Shown: piece after piece, positions 1 to 5,384 of the stretch
Position numbering within the stretch: position 1 is the first letter of the stretch
Layout: each line of letters opens with the position of its first letter
Assembly: GCA_024225895.1 (NCBI GenBank)
Contig: JAAEMC010000127.1
Location: forward strand, 1 to 5,384
DNA from: Desulfobacteraceae bacterium
GTDB taxonomy: Bacteria; Desulfobacterota; Desulfobacteria; Desulfobacterales; Desulfobacteraceae
Direction: 5' to 3'
Length of the DNA: 5,384 nt
Made by a program: the position numbers and the translations under genes
The notes under the pieces: model-generated
Database searches by the model: none
Seen by the model: the letters and a program-made list of their open reading frames with translations, nothing else
Told to the model about the DNA's origin: nothing

Positions 1-54
1 ATTCAATCTGAGTCTGGAAAAGGAACAACCTTTATTATCCGGTTGCCATTTTAA
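1..54 (+). CDS. C-terminal end of a probable sensor histidine kinase (5' end outside the window)
   Basis: Frame 1 is open from the first base to a TAA at 52-54 and encodes 17 residues, SESGKGTTFIIRLPF being the last 15. The pattern G-x-G-T-x-F-x-I-x-L-P is the usual final beta strand of the HATPase_c domain of histidine kinases; the intact kinase on the other strand ends the same way (PGNGSKFIVELP). The fragment is therefore read as the tail of a kinase with no receiver domain after it. The assignment rests on one short motif, so any other GHKL ATPase ending would also fit. The small gene at 135 follows on the same strand after 80 bp and could share its transcript. Confidence 0.65.
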   Translation: MQSESGKGTTFIIRLPF

Positions 55-134
55 AATGCTGGAAATGGATCTGAGGTGAATACCGATGCCTGGCTCCAAC
101 TCCTTTTAAAAACAATATAATTATCGGATCAGAT

Positions 135-314
135 ATGACAGATGAAATTGAACAATTAAAAAAACAGATGGCGCACCTGGCCCGCCTAATTGAAGAAACA
201 AAGAAACGACTGCCGGCCCATTCCGTCAAACCGCCGGTCATGGCAGATCTTCTGAAGTATGAAGATGAATATGATACCCTTGCTAAAAAACTGGCTGATT
301 TAAAATCCCGATAG
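135..314 (+). CDS. small helical protein with an LPAHS motif, function unknown
   Basis: This is an ATG-to-TAG frame of 59 codons. Residues 1-25 are charged and heptad-like (MTDEIEQLKKQMAHLARLI), suggesting an amphipathic helix. A turn-like centre follows, LPAHSVKPP at 26-34, and then a second acidic/basic helix (about 36-57) with leucines at regular spacing. The layout looks like a helical hairpin or a dimerising coiled coil. There is no signal peptide, membrane segment or cysteine, so it should be cytoplasmic. From memory, small proteins with a (R/K)LPAHS-x-KP motif between two helices recur in anaerobic deltaproteobacteria and Firmicutes without a known function; I could not check this. The ribosome site is weak (GGA at 126-128). 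It lies 80 bp after the kinase tail and overlaps the 3' end of the convergent kinase by 15 bp. The spaced conserved-looking motif and biased composition favour a real gene over chance. Confidence 0.72.
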   Translation: MTDEIEQLKKQMAHLARLIEETKKRLPAHSVKPPVMADLLKYEDEYDTLAKKLADLKSR

Positions 315-2336
315 TGATCCCCGATTCCTTTCTTGACACATGGGCAATTCAACAATGAATTTTGATCCATTTCCAGGAGAAGATTCAACAAAAATCCGTC
401 CATTATGGATCTCGGTAATAATGAAATAGGAGACAGATAGTCCCAGTCCCGTACCTACACCGACCGGCTTGGTGGTGAAAAATGGATCAAAGACATATTT
501 TTGTATTTTTTCATCCATACCTGGTCCGTTGTCTATAATTTCAATGCGGACATGGCCCTTAGGGGCAGCCATTCGGATGAGTATCTCGGGTTCTTTGTTC
601 TCTTTTTCTTCAAACAATGCCTCTGCCGCATTCCTTAAAATATTGAGAATCACCTGTTGAATGTTGCTGCCATTGCACTCTGCCTTAACATCTGTTTTTT
701 CATACTCTCTGATGATATGAACCTTTCTAAAATCGTATTTCTTTTTCAAATCATAGTCATTTCTTGCAATTTCAATAGTCTTATTCAACAGCTCCTCTAT
801 ATTGACTTCAGCAGAAAACACATCATCCTTCCGGCTAAAAGAAAGAATATCGGTTACAATGTCAGCCGCTCTTTTCCCGGCCGTTCTCAAGGACGAAAGC
901 AATGGAAAAATTTCCCGTTCTACCATATATTGTTCAATGGTTTGCATTGAAATACCGAGTTTTCGGGCTATCTTCTGATTGGCCAACAAATCGGAAGACA
1001 TTCGATTGGCAATTACCTGGGCATTTTGAATCATACCGGCCAAAGGGTTATTAATCTCATGGGCCATTCCAGCGGCCAGTCCCCCCATTGATAACATTTT
1101 TTCTGACTGTATCAGTACTTCCTGTGTCCGTTTCTGTTCCGTGACATCCCTGATAATGGTCAACACGACAGCTTCTTGGTCAATTTTTATCAAACTGGCT
1201 GAAATCAACCCATACCGTATGCTGCCATCCTTCCTTTTAAACCTTCCTTCCAAATTATTAATCGATCCATTTTTTTTTAACTCGGCAACAAAAGATGCCC
1301 GCTTTTTCTTATTTAACCAAATATCCATTTCCGTGGATGTTTTATTCAGTACCTCTTCCCTGGAATATCCTATGATCTGGAAATATCCGTTATTTACATC
1401 AATATATTTGCCATCTGAAAGCCGGTTGATACTGACCGAATCCGGACTGGTCATAAAGGCCAGGCGAAACTTTTCTTCACTTTCGCGAAGGGCTGTCTCA
1501 ACTTGTTTTTGATTGGTAATATCTCTTGTAACACCTTCAACACCACTTGTTTTCCCATTTTCATCCGTATAGAAATGAGCATTGGTTGATGCCCACCAGA
1601 TAGTGCCATCCTTGCGTTTTAACTGCGCTTCAAAATTTTGGACAACACCTGTTTCCATCAACTGCTTTAAAAAAACTTTTCTTTCTTCGGGCACCAAATA
1701 GATTTCCTGGGCCATATCCATCCCAATAACTTCTTCAACAGAATACCCTGTAAGATTTCTAAGTGATGGAGAAATATAAATGATTACCCCATCCATATTG
1801 GTACGGTACAAAAGATCAGGCGTATTCTCCACCAGAGTCCTGTATTTTTTTTCACTCTCCAGCAAAGCAATTTCCGATGCTTTTATTTTGGTTATATCCC
1901 TGACAATACCCCGAAACCCTTTGGGAGAATTCCGGCTGTCCCGCATCAAAGAAATCGACCCCTCAATATATCTTTTCTCGCCGTCTTTTCTGACAACTGT
2001 CCAGTTAAAGGCTTTTGATGCTTTCCCCGTACTATAGACTTTATTAAAGGTTGCAAATATCTTTTTAGCAGTTTCTACTTCCATGAATTCCCGGTTATTC
2101 ATTCCCATCAATTTTTCTTTTTTAAATCCCATGATTTGCTCCATGGCCCCATTAAAGAAGACAAAATTTCCTTGAAGATCCACCTCATAATAGCCTTCGA
2201 GAATATTATCGAGAATATTTTGATACTTTTCACGGCCCTCTTGAACTTCATCTTTTAAGTTTTTGCTGGCAAGGACCTCTTTTTCCAGCACCTTGATCCG
2301 GTTTTCCAATTCTTTATATGTGGGTTTTTCAGACAT
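300..2336 (-). CDS. cytoplasmic triple-PAS sensor histidine kinase, NtrB-like core
   Basis: The 678-residue protein begins with a coiled coil (about 4-40). Three PAS/PAC sensor units follow (about 37-152, 162-277, 285-402), each closed by an RDIT/RDVT motif (146-149, 271-274, 396-399) and joined by SEKKYR or SEEKFR linkers. The HisKA domain carries the H-box AHEINNPLAG with phospho-accepting His426. The ATPase domain has the N-box (Asn565, Asn569), G1 box DNGPG (602-606), F-box FDPFFTTK (616-623) and G2 box GVGTGLGLS (626-634), so it looks catalytically complete. No signal peptide or membrane helix is seen, so it should sense an internal cue such as redox state, gas or a small ligand by way of the PAS domains. 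His426 to the LSFSR motif (498-502) spans about 75 residues, longer than a standard HisKA, implying an inserted segment near 446-483. No receiver domain or regulator gene is present in the window. The ATG at 2336 keeps the charged MSEKPTYKELE start, although no strong ribosome site precedes it. Confidence 0.95.
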   Translation of the reverse strand: MSEKPTYKELENRIKVLEKEVLASKNLKDEVQEGREKYQNILDNILEGYYEVDLQGNFVFFNGAMEQIMGFKKEKLMGMNNREFMEVETAKKIFATFNKVYSTGKASKAFNWTVVRKDGEKRYIEGSISLMRDSRNSPKGFRGIVRDITKIKASEIALLESEKKYRTLVENTPDLLYRTNMDGVIIYISPSLRNLTGYSVEEVIGMDMAQEIYLVPEERKVFLKQLMETGVVQNFEAQLKRKDGTIWWASTNAHFYTDENGKTSGVEGVTRDITNQKQVETALRESEEKFRLAFMTSPDSVSINRLSDGKYIDVNNGYFQIIGYSREEVLNKTSTEMDIWLNKKKRASFVAELKKNGSINNLEGRFKRKDGSIRYGLISASLIKIDQEAVVLTIIRDVTEQKRTQEVLIQSEKMLSMGGLAAGMAHEINNPLAGMIQNAQVIANRMSSDLLANQKIARKLGISMQTIEQYMVEREIFPLLSSLRTAGKRAADIVTDILSFSRKDDVFSAEVNIEELLNKTIEIARNDYDLKKKYDFRKVHIIREYEKTDVKAECNGSNIQQVILNILRNAAEALFEEKENKEPEILIRMAAPKGHVRIEIIDNGPGMDEKIQKYVFDPFFTTKPVGVGTGLGLSVSYFIITEIHNGRIFVESSPGNGSKFIVELPMCQERNRGSLSGF

Positions 2337-2357
2337 GACTAAATAACAATTTCATCC

Positions 2358-2384
2358 CTTTGCTATGAGATAAAACATAGAAAG
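2358..2384 (-). promoter_or_regulatory. possible hairpin in the leader of the sensor kinase mRNA
   Basis: Read on the minus strand, CTTTCTATG (2384-2376) can pair with CATAG-C-AAAG (2367-2358). This gives nine base pairs with one bulged C and an eight-base loop. The hairpin ends 21 bases before the kinase ATG and abuts the only purine-rich run (AAAGGGA) in the leader. It is A/U-rich and is not followed by a U tract, so it is not a terminator. A role in translation or mRNA stability is only a guess. Confidence 0.22.
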
Positions 2385-2391
2385 CAGCATT

Positions 2392-2428
2392 TTATATGAT
2401 TTAAATTTCAATTGGTGTAATCATATAA
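2392..2428. repeat. perfect 10-bp inverted repeat upstream of the sensor kinase
   Basis: TTATATGATT at 2392-2401 and its exact reverse complement AATCATATAA at 2419-2428 are separated by 17 bp. The arm centres are 27 bp apart. The repeat lies in the 184-bp non-coding stretch between the kinase and the yqaA-like gene. Its right arm contains the -10 element of the candidate kinase promoter, as expected of an operator bound by a dimer or by two dimers. As RNA it would be an A/U-only stem apart from one G-C pair, with no U tract, which argues against a terminator. The repeat itself is certain; its role is inferred. Chance is possible in such A+T-rich DNA. Confidence 0.55.
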
Positions 2429-2449
2429 TTCTTCGGCACAAAATGTCAC
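2420..2449 (-). promoter_or_regulatory. candidate sigma70-type promoter of the sensor kinase
   Basis: On the minus strand, GTGACA (2449-2444, five of six matches to TTGACA) is followed after 18 bp by TATGAT (2425-2420, five of six to TATAAT). Transcription would start near 2413, giving a leader of roughly 77 bases that contains the candidate hairpin. The -10 element sits inside the right arm of the inverted repeat at 2392-2428. No alternative as good was noticed in this gap, but matches of this quality occur by chance in A+T-rich DNA. Confidence 0.3.
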
Positions 2450-2520
2450 CACAAATTTACTGTTTTCACGACATGGATTCAATTGTACCCCGCTTTTAAA
2501 CAACATACAATCTTTTATGG

Positions 2521-2958
2521 TTATAAAACCAATACCATATATGATACCGCGACATATCGCAGCAGCTTACCAATAGTCACCAGGATCAAAAAGCCAAAAA
2601 AATTAACCCTGAGCAACCCGGCCATCACCGTCAAAGGGTCTCCGATTACTGGAAGCCATGAAAAAATAAGACACGGCATCCCATATTTTACAAACCGCCT
2701 TTGTGCTCCCGTTAGATCTTGTTGAGACACTCGAAATATTTTTTTTAATACTACCACTGCACCGGCTACACCTAAAACGTAATTGACAACGGCACCGGCA
2801 ACATTACCTATAGTTGCAATGAAAACAAGGGAAACCGGGGAATAACCATTTAATAGCAGTGTGCCTAAAATTACTTCCGAACTGAATGGTAAAACAGTTG
2901 CTGCAAGGAAGGAAGCAGCCAGCAATCCCCAATAGCTGTATTCAAAAAAAAAGGCCAT
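2521..2958 (-). CDS. yqaA: YqaA family inner-membrane protein (DedA/SNARE-associated superfamily)
   Basis: The 145-residue hydrophobic protein matches the YqaA family in length and motifs. These are S-E-V after the first membrane segment (SSEVILGTLLLNG, 26-38), GNVAGAVVNYVLG (51-63), the conserved KYG...FSWLPVIGDPLTVMAGLLR block (91-117) and GKLLRY (130-135). E. coli YqaA has the equivalent NSEVVL, SWMPVVGDLL and GKALRYVAVA segments. Membrane stretches lie at about 10-35, 41-71, 95-115 (possibly re-entrant) and 118-145. DedA-type relatives are linked to lipid translocation and proton-dependent membrane homeostasis, while YqaA itself has no firm function. The ATG at 2958 is chosen over a TTG one codon earlier. 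It starts 6 bp after the dehydrogenase stop without a clear ribosome site, so translation may be coupled to the upstream gene. Codons 3-5 form a run of nine T. Assignment to the family is secure; the transported substrate is unknown. Confidence 0.9.
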   Translation of the reverse strand: MAFFFEYSYWGLLAASFLAATVLPFSSEVILGTLLLNGYSPVSLVFIATIGNVAGAVVNYVLGVAGAVVVLKKIFRVSQQDLTGAQRRFVKYGMPCLIFSWLPVIGDPLTVMAGLLRVNFFGFLILVTIGKLLRYVAVSYMVLVL

Positions 2959-2964
2959 CAACGG

Positions 2965-3843
2965 CTACTTAAAAAGTTTATAAAGCGCTTGGGTGCCTTC
3001 ATTCTCACACCCTTGATCAATGAGCTTTTGATAAAGGGAGCGGGCCAAATCAAGCCCAGGTGTTGCAAGCCCCAGGTCCTTTGATGAATTTGCGGCAATC
3101 TTCATATCCTTCATAAAATGCTTAATGAAAAAGCCGGGATCAAAGTCATCGGCAATCATCCTTGGTCCCAGATTATTCAAGGACCATGAACCGGCAGCTC
3201 CGGGACCAATGCTTTTGAGAACTGTTTTCTGGTCAAGCCCTGCCTTTTTGGCATAGGCAAGGGATTCACAGACGGCCACCATACTGGCGGCAATGGCAAT
3301 CTGATTGGCGATTTTGGTGTGTTGTCCTGTCCCGGGCTCCCCTTGATAGACGATATTTTTCCCCATGATTTCAAAAAGGGGCAACAATTTGTCAAAGATT
3401 TTTTCATCTCCCCCGACCATGATGGACAATGTAGCGTTCCTGGCGCCAAGATCTCCGCCGGATACTGGGGCATCCAAGGATTCTATTGCACGCTCTTTTG
3501 CGCTTTGATAAATATTTTTTGCCAGTTCAGGGCTGGATGTGGTCATATCAATAACTATGGTACCCGGTCTGACATGATTTAAAATACCATCTTCGCTAAA
3601 ATAGACCGCTTCCACATCCCCGGGCATACCAACGATGGTAATGATGACATCGCAATTGGCCGAAAGTCCTGCAATTGTATCTTCCCAGACAGCCCCTTTT
3701 GAAACAAGGTTATCGGCCCTGGATTTTGTTCGATTGTAAACATGAAGAGCAAAGCCTGCGTTCAAGATATGGCCGGCCATGCTGCTTCCCATAACCCCGG
3801 TACCGATAAAACCTATAACTGTTTTTTGAGGTGATAAACCCAT
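2965..3843 (-). CDS. NAD(P)-dependent beta-hydroxyacid dehydrogenase (3-hydroxyisobutyrate dehydrogenase / 2-hydroxy-3-oxopropionate reductase family)
   Basis: The 292-residue protein has the family's usual length and two-domain layout. An N-terminal Rossmann domain (about 8-165) carries GFIGTGVMG (11-19). An all-helical C-terminal domain follows (about 168-290). The substrate signature DAPVSGG is at 124-130, and the catalytic lysine is Lys177 in GQHTKIANQ. A second conserved lysine-aspartate pair (245-246) lies in HFMKDMKIA. The stretch NRTKSR (37-42) after the second beta strand lacks an acidic residue there, which in this family favours NADPH over NAD, as in glyoxylate and succinic semialdehyde reductases. 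The enzyme should oxidise or reduce a short beta-hydroxyacid or semialdehyde in the cytosol; the exact substrate cannot be read from sequence. The ATG at 3843 is chosen because GGGAG lies 9 bases before it. An in-frame ATG at 3885 would add 14 atypical residues and has no ribosome site. It is divergent from the threonine aldolase gene and probably co-transcribed with yqaA. Confidence 0.93.
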   Translation of the reverse strand: MGLSPQKTVIGFIGTGVMGSSMAGHILNAGFALHVYNRTKSRADNLVSKGAVWEDTIAGLSANCDVIITIVGMPGDVEAVYFSEDGILNHVRPGTIVIDMTTSSPELAKNIYQSAKERAIESLDAPVSGGDLGARNATLSIMVGGDEKIFDKLLPLFEIMGKNIVYQGEPGTGQHTKIANQIAIAASMVAVCESLAYAKKAGLDQKTVLKSIGPGAAGSWSLNNLGPRMIADDFDPGFFIKHFMKDMKIAANSSKDLGLATPGLDLARSLYQKLIDQGCENEGTQALYKLFK

Positions 3844-3852
3844 ATATATAAT

Positions 3853-3857
3853 CTCCC
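3853..3857 (-). promoter_or_regulatory. ribosome binding site that fixes the dehydrogenase start
   Basis: GGGAG on the minus strand lies 9 bases before the ATG at 3843. It supports a protein that starts MGLSPQKTVIGFIG, directly before the dinucleotide-binding strand. The in-frame ATG at 3885 has no comparable purine run upstream. Confidence 0.6.
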
Positions 3858-3883
3858 AAACTTTTCTATTGTTTTTTGTTCCC

Positions 3884-3913
3884 ATTAATGACAGTTTTTG
3901 ACTGGATTATCAA
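3884..3913 (-). promoter_or_regulatory. candidate promoter of the dehydrogenase-yqaA unit in the divergent region
   Basis: On the minus strand, TTGATA (3913-3908, five of six) is followed after 18 bp by ATTAAT (3889-3884, four of six). This would place the start near 3877 and leave a leader of about 34 bases. The spacer contains a short inverted repeat, CAGT and ACTG at 3892-3895 and 3901-3904, which could be part of an operator. I found no convincing -10/-35 pair for the aldolase on the plus strand, although a promoter for it must lie in or before this 93-bp region. Confidence 0.28.
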
Positions 3914-3925
3914 CTCCTCAAGTGA

Positions 3926-3930
3926 AAGGA
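3926..3930 (+). promoter_or_regulatory. ribosome binding site that fixes the threonine aldolase start
   Basis: AAGGA lies 6 bases before the ATG at 3937, an ideal spacing. It rules in favour of this start over the upstream in-frame TTG at 3898. A second ATG at 3943 would be 12 bases away, which is less favourable. Confidence 0.6.
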
Positions 3931-3936
3931 CAAAGA

Positions 3937-4959
3937 ATGAAAATGAGTACAATAGACCTGAGAAGCGATACAGTTACCCTGCCGTCCAAACCCATGATGG
4001 ATGCAATGATGACGGCCAATGTTGGAGATGATGTCTATGGTGAAGATCCGACTGTCAATCAATTGGAAGACATGGCCGCTAAAATCATGGGTAAAGAAGA
4101 TGCCATTTTCTGCACTTCAGGCACACAAAGTAACCTGCTTGGCCTTTTAAGCCATTGCCAAAGAGGTGAAGAGTATATAGTGGGACAACTGGCCCACACA
4201 TACAAATATGAAGCAGGCGGTGCTGCGGTATTGGGCAGTATTCAGCCTCAGCCCCTGGATTTTGAACCAGACGGCACCCTTGACCTTGAAAAGGTACTCG
4301 CCTTTATCAAACCAGATGACTATCATTTTGCCCGCACCAAACTATTATGTCTTGAAAATACGCAGGGAGGTAAGGTACTGCCGCTGGACTACCTTCAAAA
4401 AGCCAAATCACTTACAGATAAACATGGATTATTGCTTCATCTTGATGGTGCCAGAATTTTTAATGCCGCTGTTAAACTCTCCATTGATGTTAAAGAGATT
4501 ACCCAATATTTTGATACCATTTCCTTTTGTTTGTCCAAGGGATTGGGCGCACCCATAGGATCTCTTTTGACAGGCAAAAAAGAAGTGATTAAACGTGCCC
4601 GGCGTTGGCGGAAAATGTTAGGCGGCGGCATGCGGCAGGCCGGTATTTTAGCAGCTGCGGGAATTTATGCATTAGAAAACAATATCCAAAGGCTTGCAAC
4701 AGACCATAAAAATGCCAAAGCCCTTGCCAATGGTCTTGCGAATGTCGATAAGATTCAAGTGAAACCGGAGCTTGTTCAAACCAATATAATCTTTCTCCAT
4801 ATCGAAGGTGATATGGGCAAGTTGACCGGGTTTTTAAAAGATAAAGGGATAATCATCGGAAAATCGAATGAACTTCGCATGGTCACCCACCTGGATATTT
4901 CAGATGAAGATGTGGATTATACCGTGGCGGCCTTTAAGGAGTATTTCGGTGCCAGATAA
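3937..4959 (+). CDS. ltaE: low-specificity L-threonine aldolase
   Basis: This PLP enzyme cleaves L-threonine or L-allo-threonine to glycine and acetaldehyde, and it also acts on other beta-hydroxy amino acids. The 340-residue product compares with 333 in E. coli LtaE and tracks it closely. It begins with IDLRSDTVTLPS (6-17), followed by GDDVYGEDPTVNQLE (30-44) and CTSGTQSNLL (59-68) near the phosphate site. Next are AHTYKYEAGG (86-95) with the ring-stacking His87, and HFARTKLLCLENTQGGKVLP (130-149) with His130, equivalent to E. coli His126. HLDGAR (168-173) supplies Asp170 and Arg173 for the cofactor. The Schiff-base lysine is Lys201 in CLSKGLGAPIGS, followed by RWRKMLGGGMRQAGILAAAGIYAL. All key residues are present, so it should be an active cytosolic tetramer (or dimer of dimers). 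The gene is divergent from the dehydrogenase, 93 bp away, and ends 47 bp from the convergent phosphodiesterase gene. It could supply glycine or degrade threonine. Confidence 0.96.
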   Translation: MKMSTIDLRSDTVTLPSKPMMDAMMTANVGDDVYGEDPTVNQLEDMAAKIMGKEDAIFCTSGTQSNLLGLLSHCQRGEEYIVGQLAHTYKYEAGGAAVLGSIQPQPLDFEPDGTLDLEKVLAFIKPDDYHFARTKLLCLENTQGGKVLPLDYLQKAKSLTDKHGLLLHLDGARIFNAAVKLSIDVKEITQYFDTISFCLSKGLGAPIGSLLTGKKEVIKRARRWRKMLGGGMRQAGILAAAGIYALENNIQRLATDHKNAKALANGLANVDKIQVKPELVQTNIIFLHIEGDMGKLTGFLKDKGIIIGKSNELRMVTHLDISDEDVDYTVAAFKEYFGAR

Positions 4960-5006
4960 CCCCAACACCCCAGGATTCATACAAATCTTGAAAAAAAAGA
5001 TTAAGC

Positions 5007-5384
5007 CTATTTGCAATACTGAGGACAAAACTGCTGTGGGAAATCCGTAAAAAAGCCATCAACACCGGCATTAACATATTTTATTATTTCCCGCTCATCA
5101 TTTACGGTAAAGAGATTCAGCCGTTTTCCCCGTTTTTTAAGCTCCTGGATATGATGATCCTGTATTAAGGGATGGGAGATATTATAGGTGGAAAAAGAAA
5201 AATCCCCAAAATCCAGTTTTTCATCTAAAGCTTCTCCCAGCAGGGCCTGTACTTCCAATTTTGGTTCTTTGTATTCTGTCTGAAAGAGCCAGCTATGATT
5301 AAAGGATGAGATGATTATGTGTTCAAGGGGAATTTCCACTCTGTTAATGATACGGATAACTGCATCAGGAAGAGAGAAATTCTC
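5007..5384 (-). CDS. glycerophosphodiester phosphodiesterase, C-terminal part (5' end outside the window)
   Basis: The frame is open from the right edge to a TAG at 5007-5009 and gives 125 residues, about half of a typical 240-250-residue GDPD protein. The late strands of the TIM barrel are recognisable: EHIIISSFNH (21-30), matching the family's I-x-S-S-F-(N/D)-x strand, then RLNLFTVNDE (88-97), where most members have W-T-V-N, and finally NAGVDGFFTDFPQ (105-117), the G-V-D-G-(I/F)-x-T-D-x-P ending. The catalytic His-Arg and metal-binding Glu/Asp/His residues belong to the missing N-terminal half, so activity and any signal peptide cannot be judged. The family hydrolyses deacylated phospholipid diesters to glycerol-3-phosphate and an alcohol. 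A GTG at 5337-5339 is only an internal valine codon, because the frame continues upstream with family-like sequence. It is convergent with ltaE. Confidence 0.88.
   Translation of the reverse strand, partial: ENFSLPDAVIRIINRVEIPLEHIIISSFNHSWLFQTEYKEPKLEVQALLGEALDEKLDFGDFSFSTYNISHPLIQDHHIQELKKRGKRLNLFTVNDEREIIKYVNAGVDGFFTDFPQQFCPQYCK

Noticed and set aside
55..134. Gap between the kinase tail and the small gene, checked for a terminator or a gene
   Set aside because: No stable hairpin with a U tract was seen. A seven-codon frame starting at the ATG near 86 is too short to support.
35..403. 122-codon minus-strand open frame at the left end
   Set aside because: It lies antisense to the small LPAHS gene and runs past the kinase stop in another frame. 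The product has no recognisable motif and an unnatural composition.
469..2037. Several plus-strand open frames of 63-123 codons inside the kinase gene
   Set aside because: All are antisense to clearly conserved PAS and kinase domains and have no recognisable motifs.
2513..2528. TTTTAT-ATAAAA hairpin across the yqaA stop codon, considered as a terminator
   Set aside because: It is six A/T pairs only, with no G+C-rich stem, and it covers the coding end, so it is probably compositional chance.
2959..2961. TTG one codon before the YqaA-like ATG
   Set aside because: An ATG follows directly and gives the usual family length. Nothing favours the rarer start, although the difference is only one residue.
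3177..3582. Open frames on both strands inside the dehydrogenase gene
   Set aside because: They are shadows of the conserved dehydrogenase coding sequence without independent support.
3844..3885. In-frame ATG at 3885 as start of the dehydrogenase
   Set aside because: It adds 14 residues unlike the family before the Rossmann strand and has no ribosome site. GGGAG precedes the ATG at 3843.
3898..3936. TTG at 3898 as start of the threonine aldolase
   Set aside because: The added 13 residues do not match the family, and AAGGA sits 6 bases before the ATG at 3937.
4984..5002. AATCTT/AAGATT inverted repeat between ltaE and the phosphodiesterase gene, considered as a terminator
   Set aside because: The stem has only six A/T-rich pairs with a seven-base loop and no U tract on either strand, too weak to call.

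Overview
The window is an ordinary-looking bacterial chromosomal segment, gene-dense and moderately A+T-rich. It most likely comes from an anaerobic deltaproteobacterium of the Desulfobacterales type. That is an inference from two things: the style of the sensor kinase (short N-terminal coiled coil, stacked PAS domains, an NtrB-like kinase core with an enlarged dimerisation domain) and a small protein with an LPAHS motif that I recall from such genomes. No rRNA, tRNA, CRISPR array, insertion sequence or phage gene is visible.

Left part (1-2336): the window opens in the last 17 codons of a plus-strand gene that reads like the end of a histidine kinase. After 80 bp comes an intact 59-residue helical protein (135-314, plus), whose last 15 bp overlap the 3' end of a convergent gene. 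That gene (300-2336, minus) is a 678-residue soluble sensor histidine kinase with three PAS domains. No response regulator gene lies in the window.

Middle (2337-3936): the 184-bp gap upstream of the kinase holds its probable control region. It contains a perfect 10-bp inverted repeat, a possible sigma70-type promoter that shares bases with it, and a possible leader hairpin. Next come two tightly linked minus-strand genes, a beta-hydroxyacid dehydrogenase (first in transcription, 2965-3843) and a YqaA-family membrane protein (2521-2958), separated by only 6 bp.

Right part (3937-5384): a 93-bp divergent intergenic region separates the dehydrogenase from a low-specificity L-threonine aldolase (3937-4959, plus). 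This suggests a shared control region and possibly linked beta-hydroxy amino acid or hydroxyacid metabolism. Convergent with the aldolase, and running off the right edge, is the C-terminal half of a glycerophosphodiester phosphodiesterase.

I did not find a convincing undescribed system. The points most worth a second look are the small LPAHS protein, the inverted repeat in front of the kinase, the enlarged kinase dimerisation domain, and the divergent aldolase/dehydrogenase pair.
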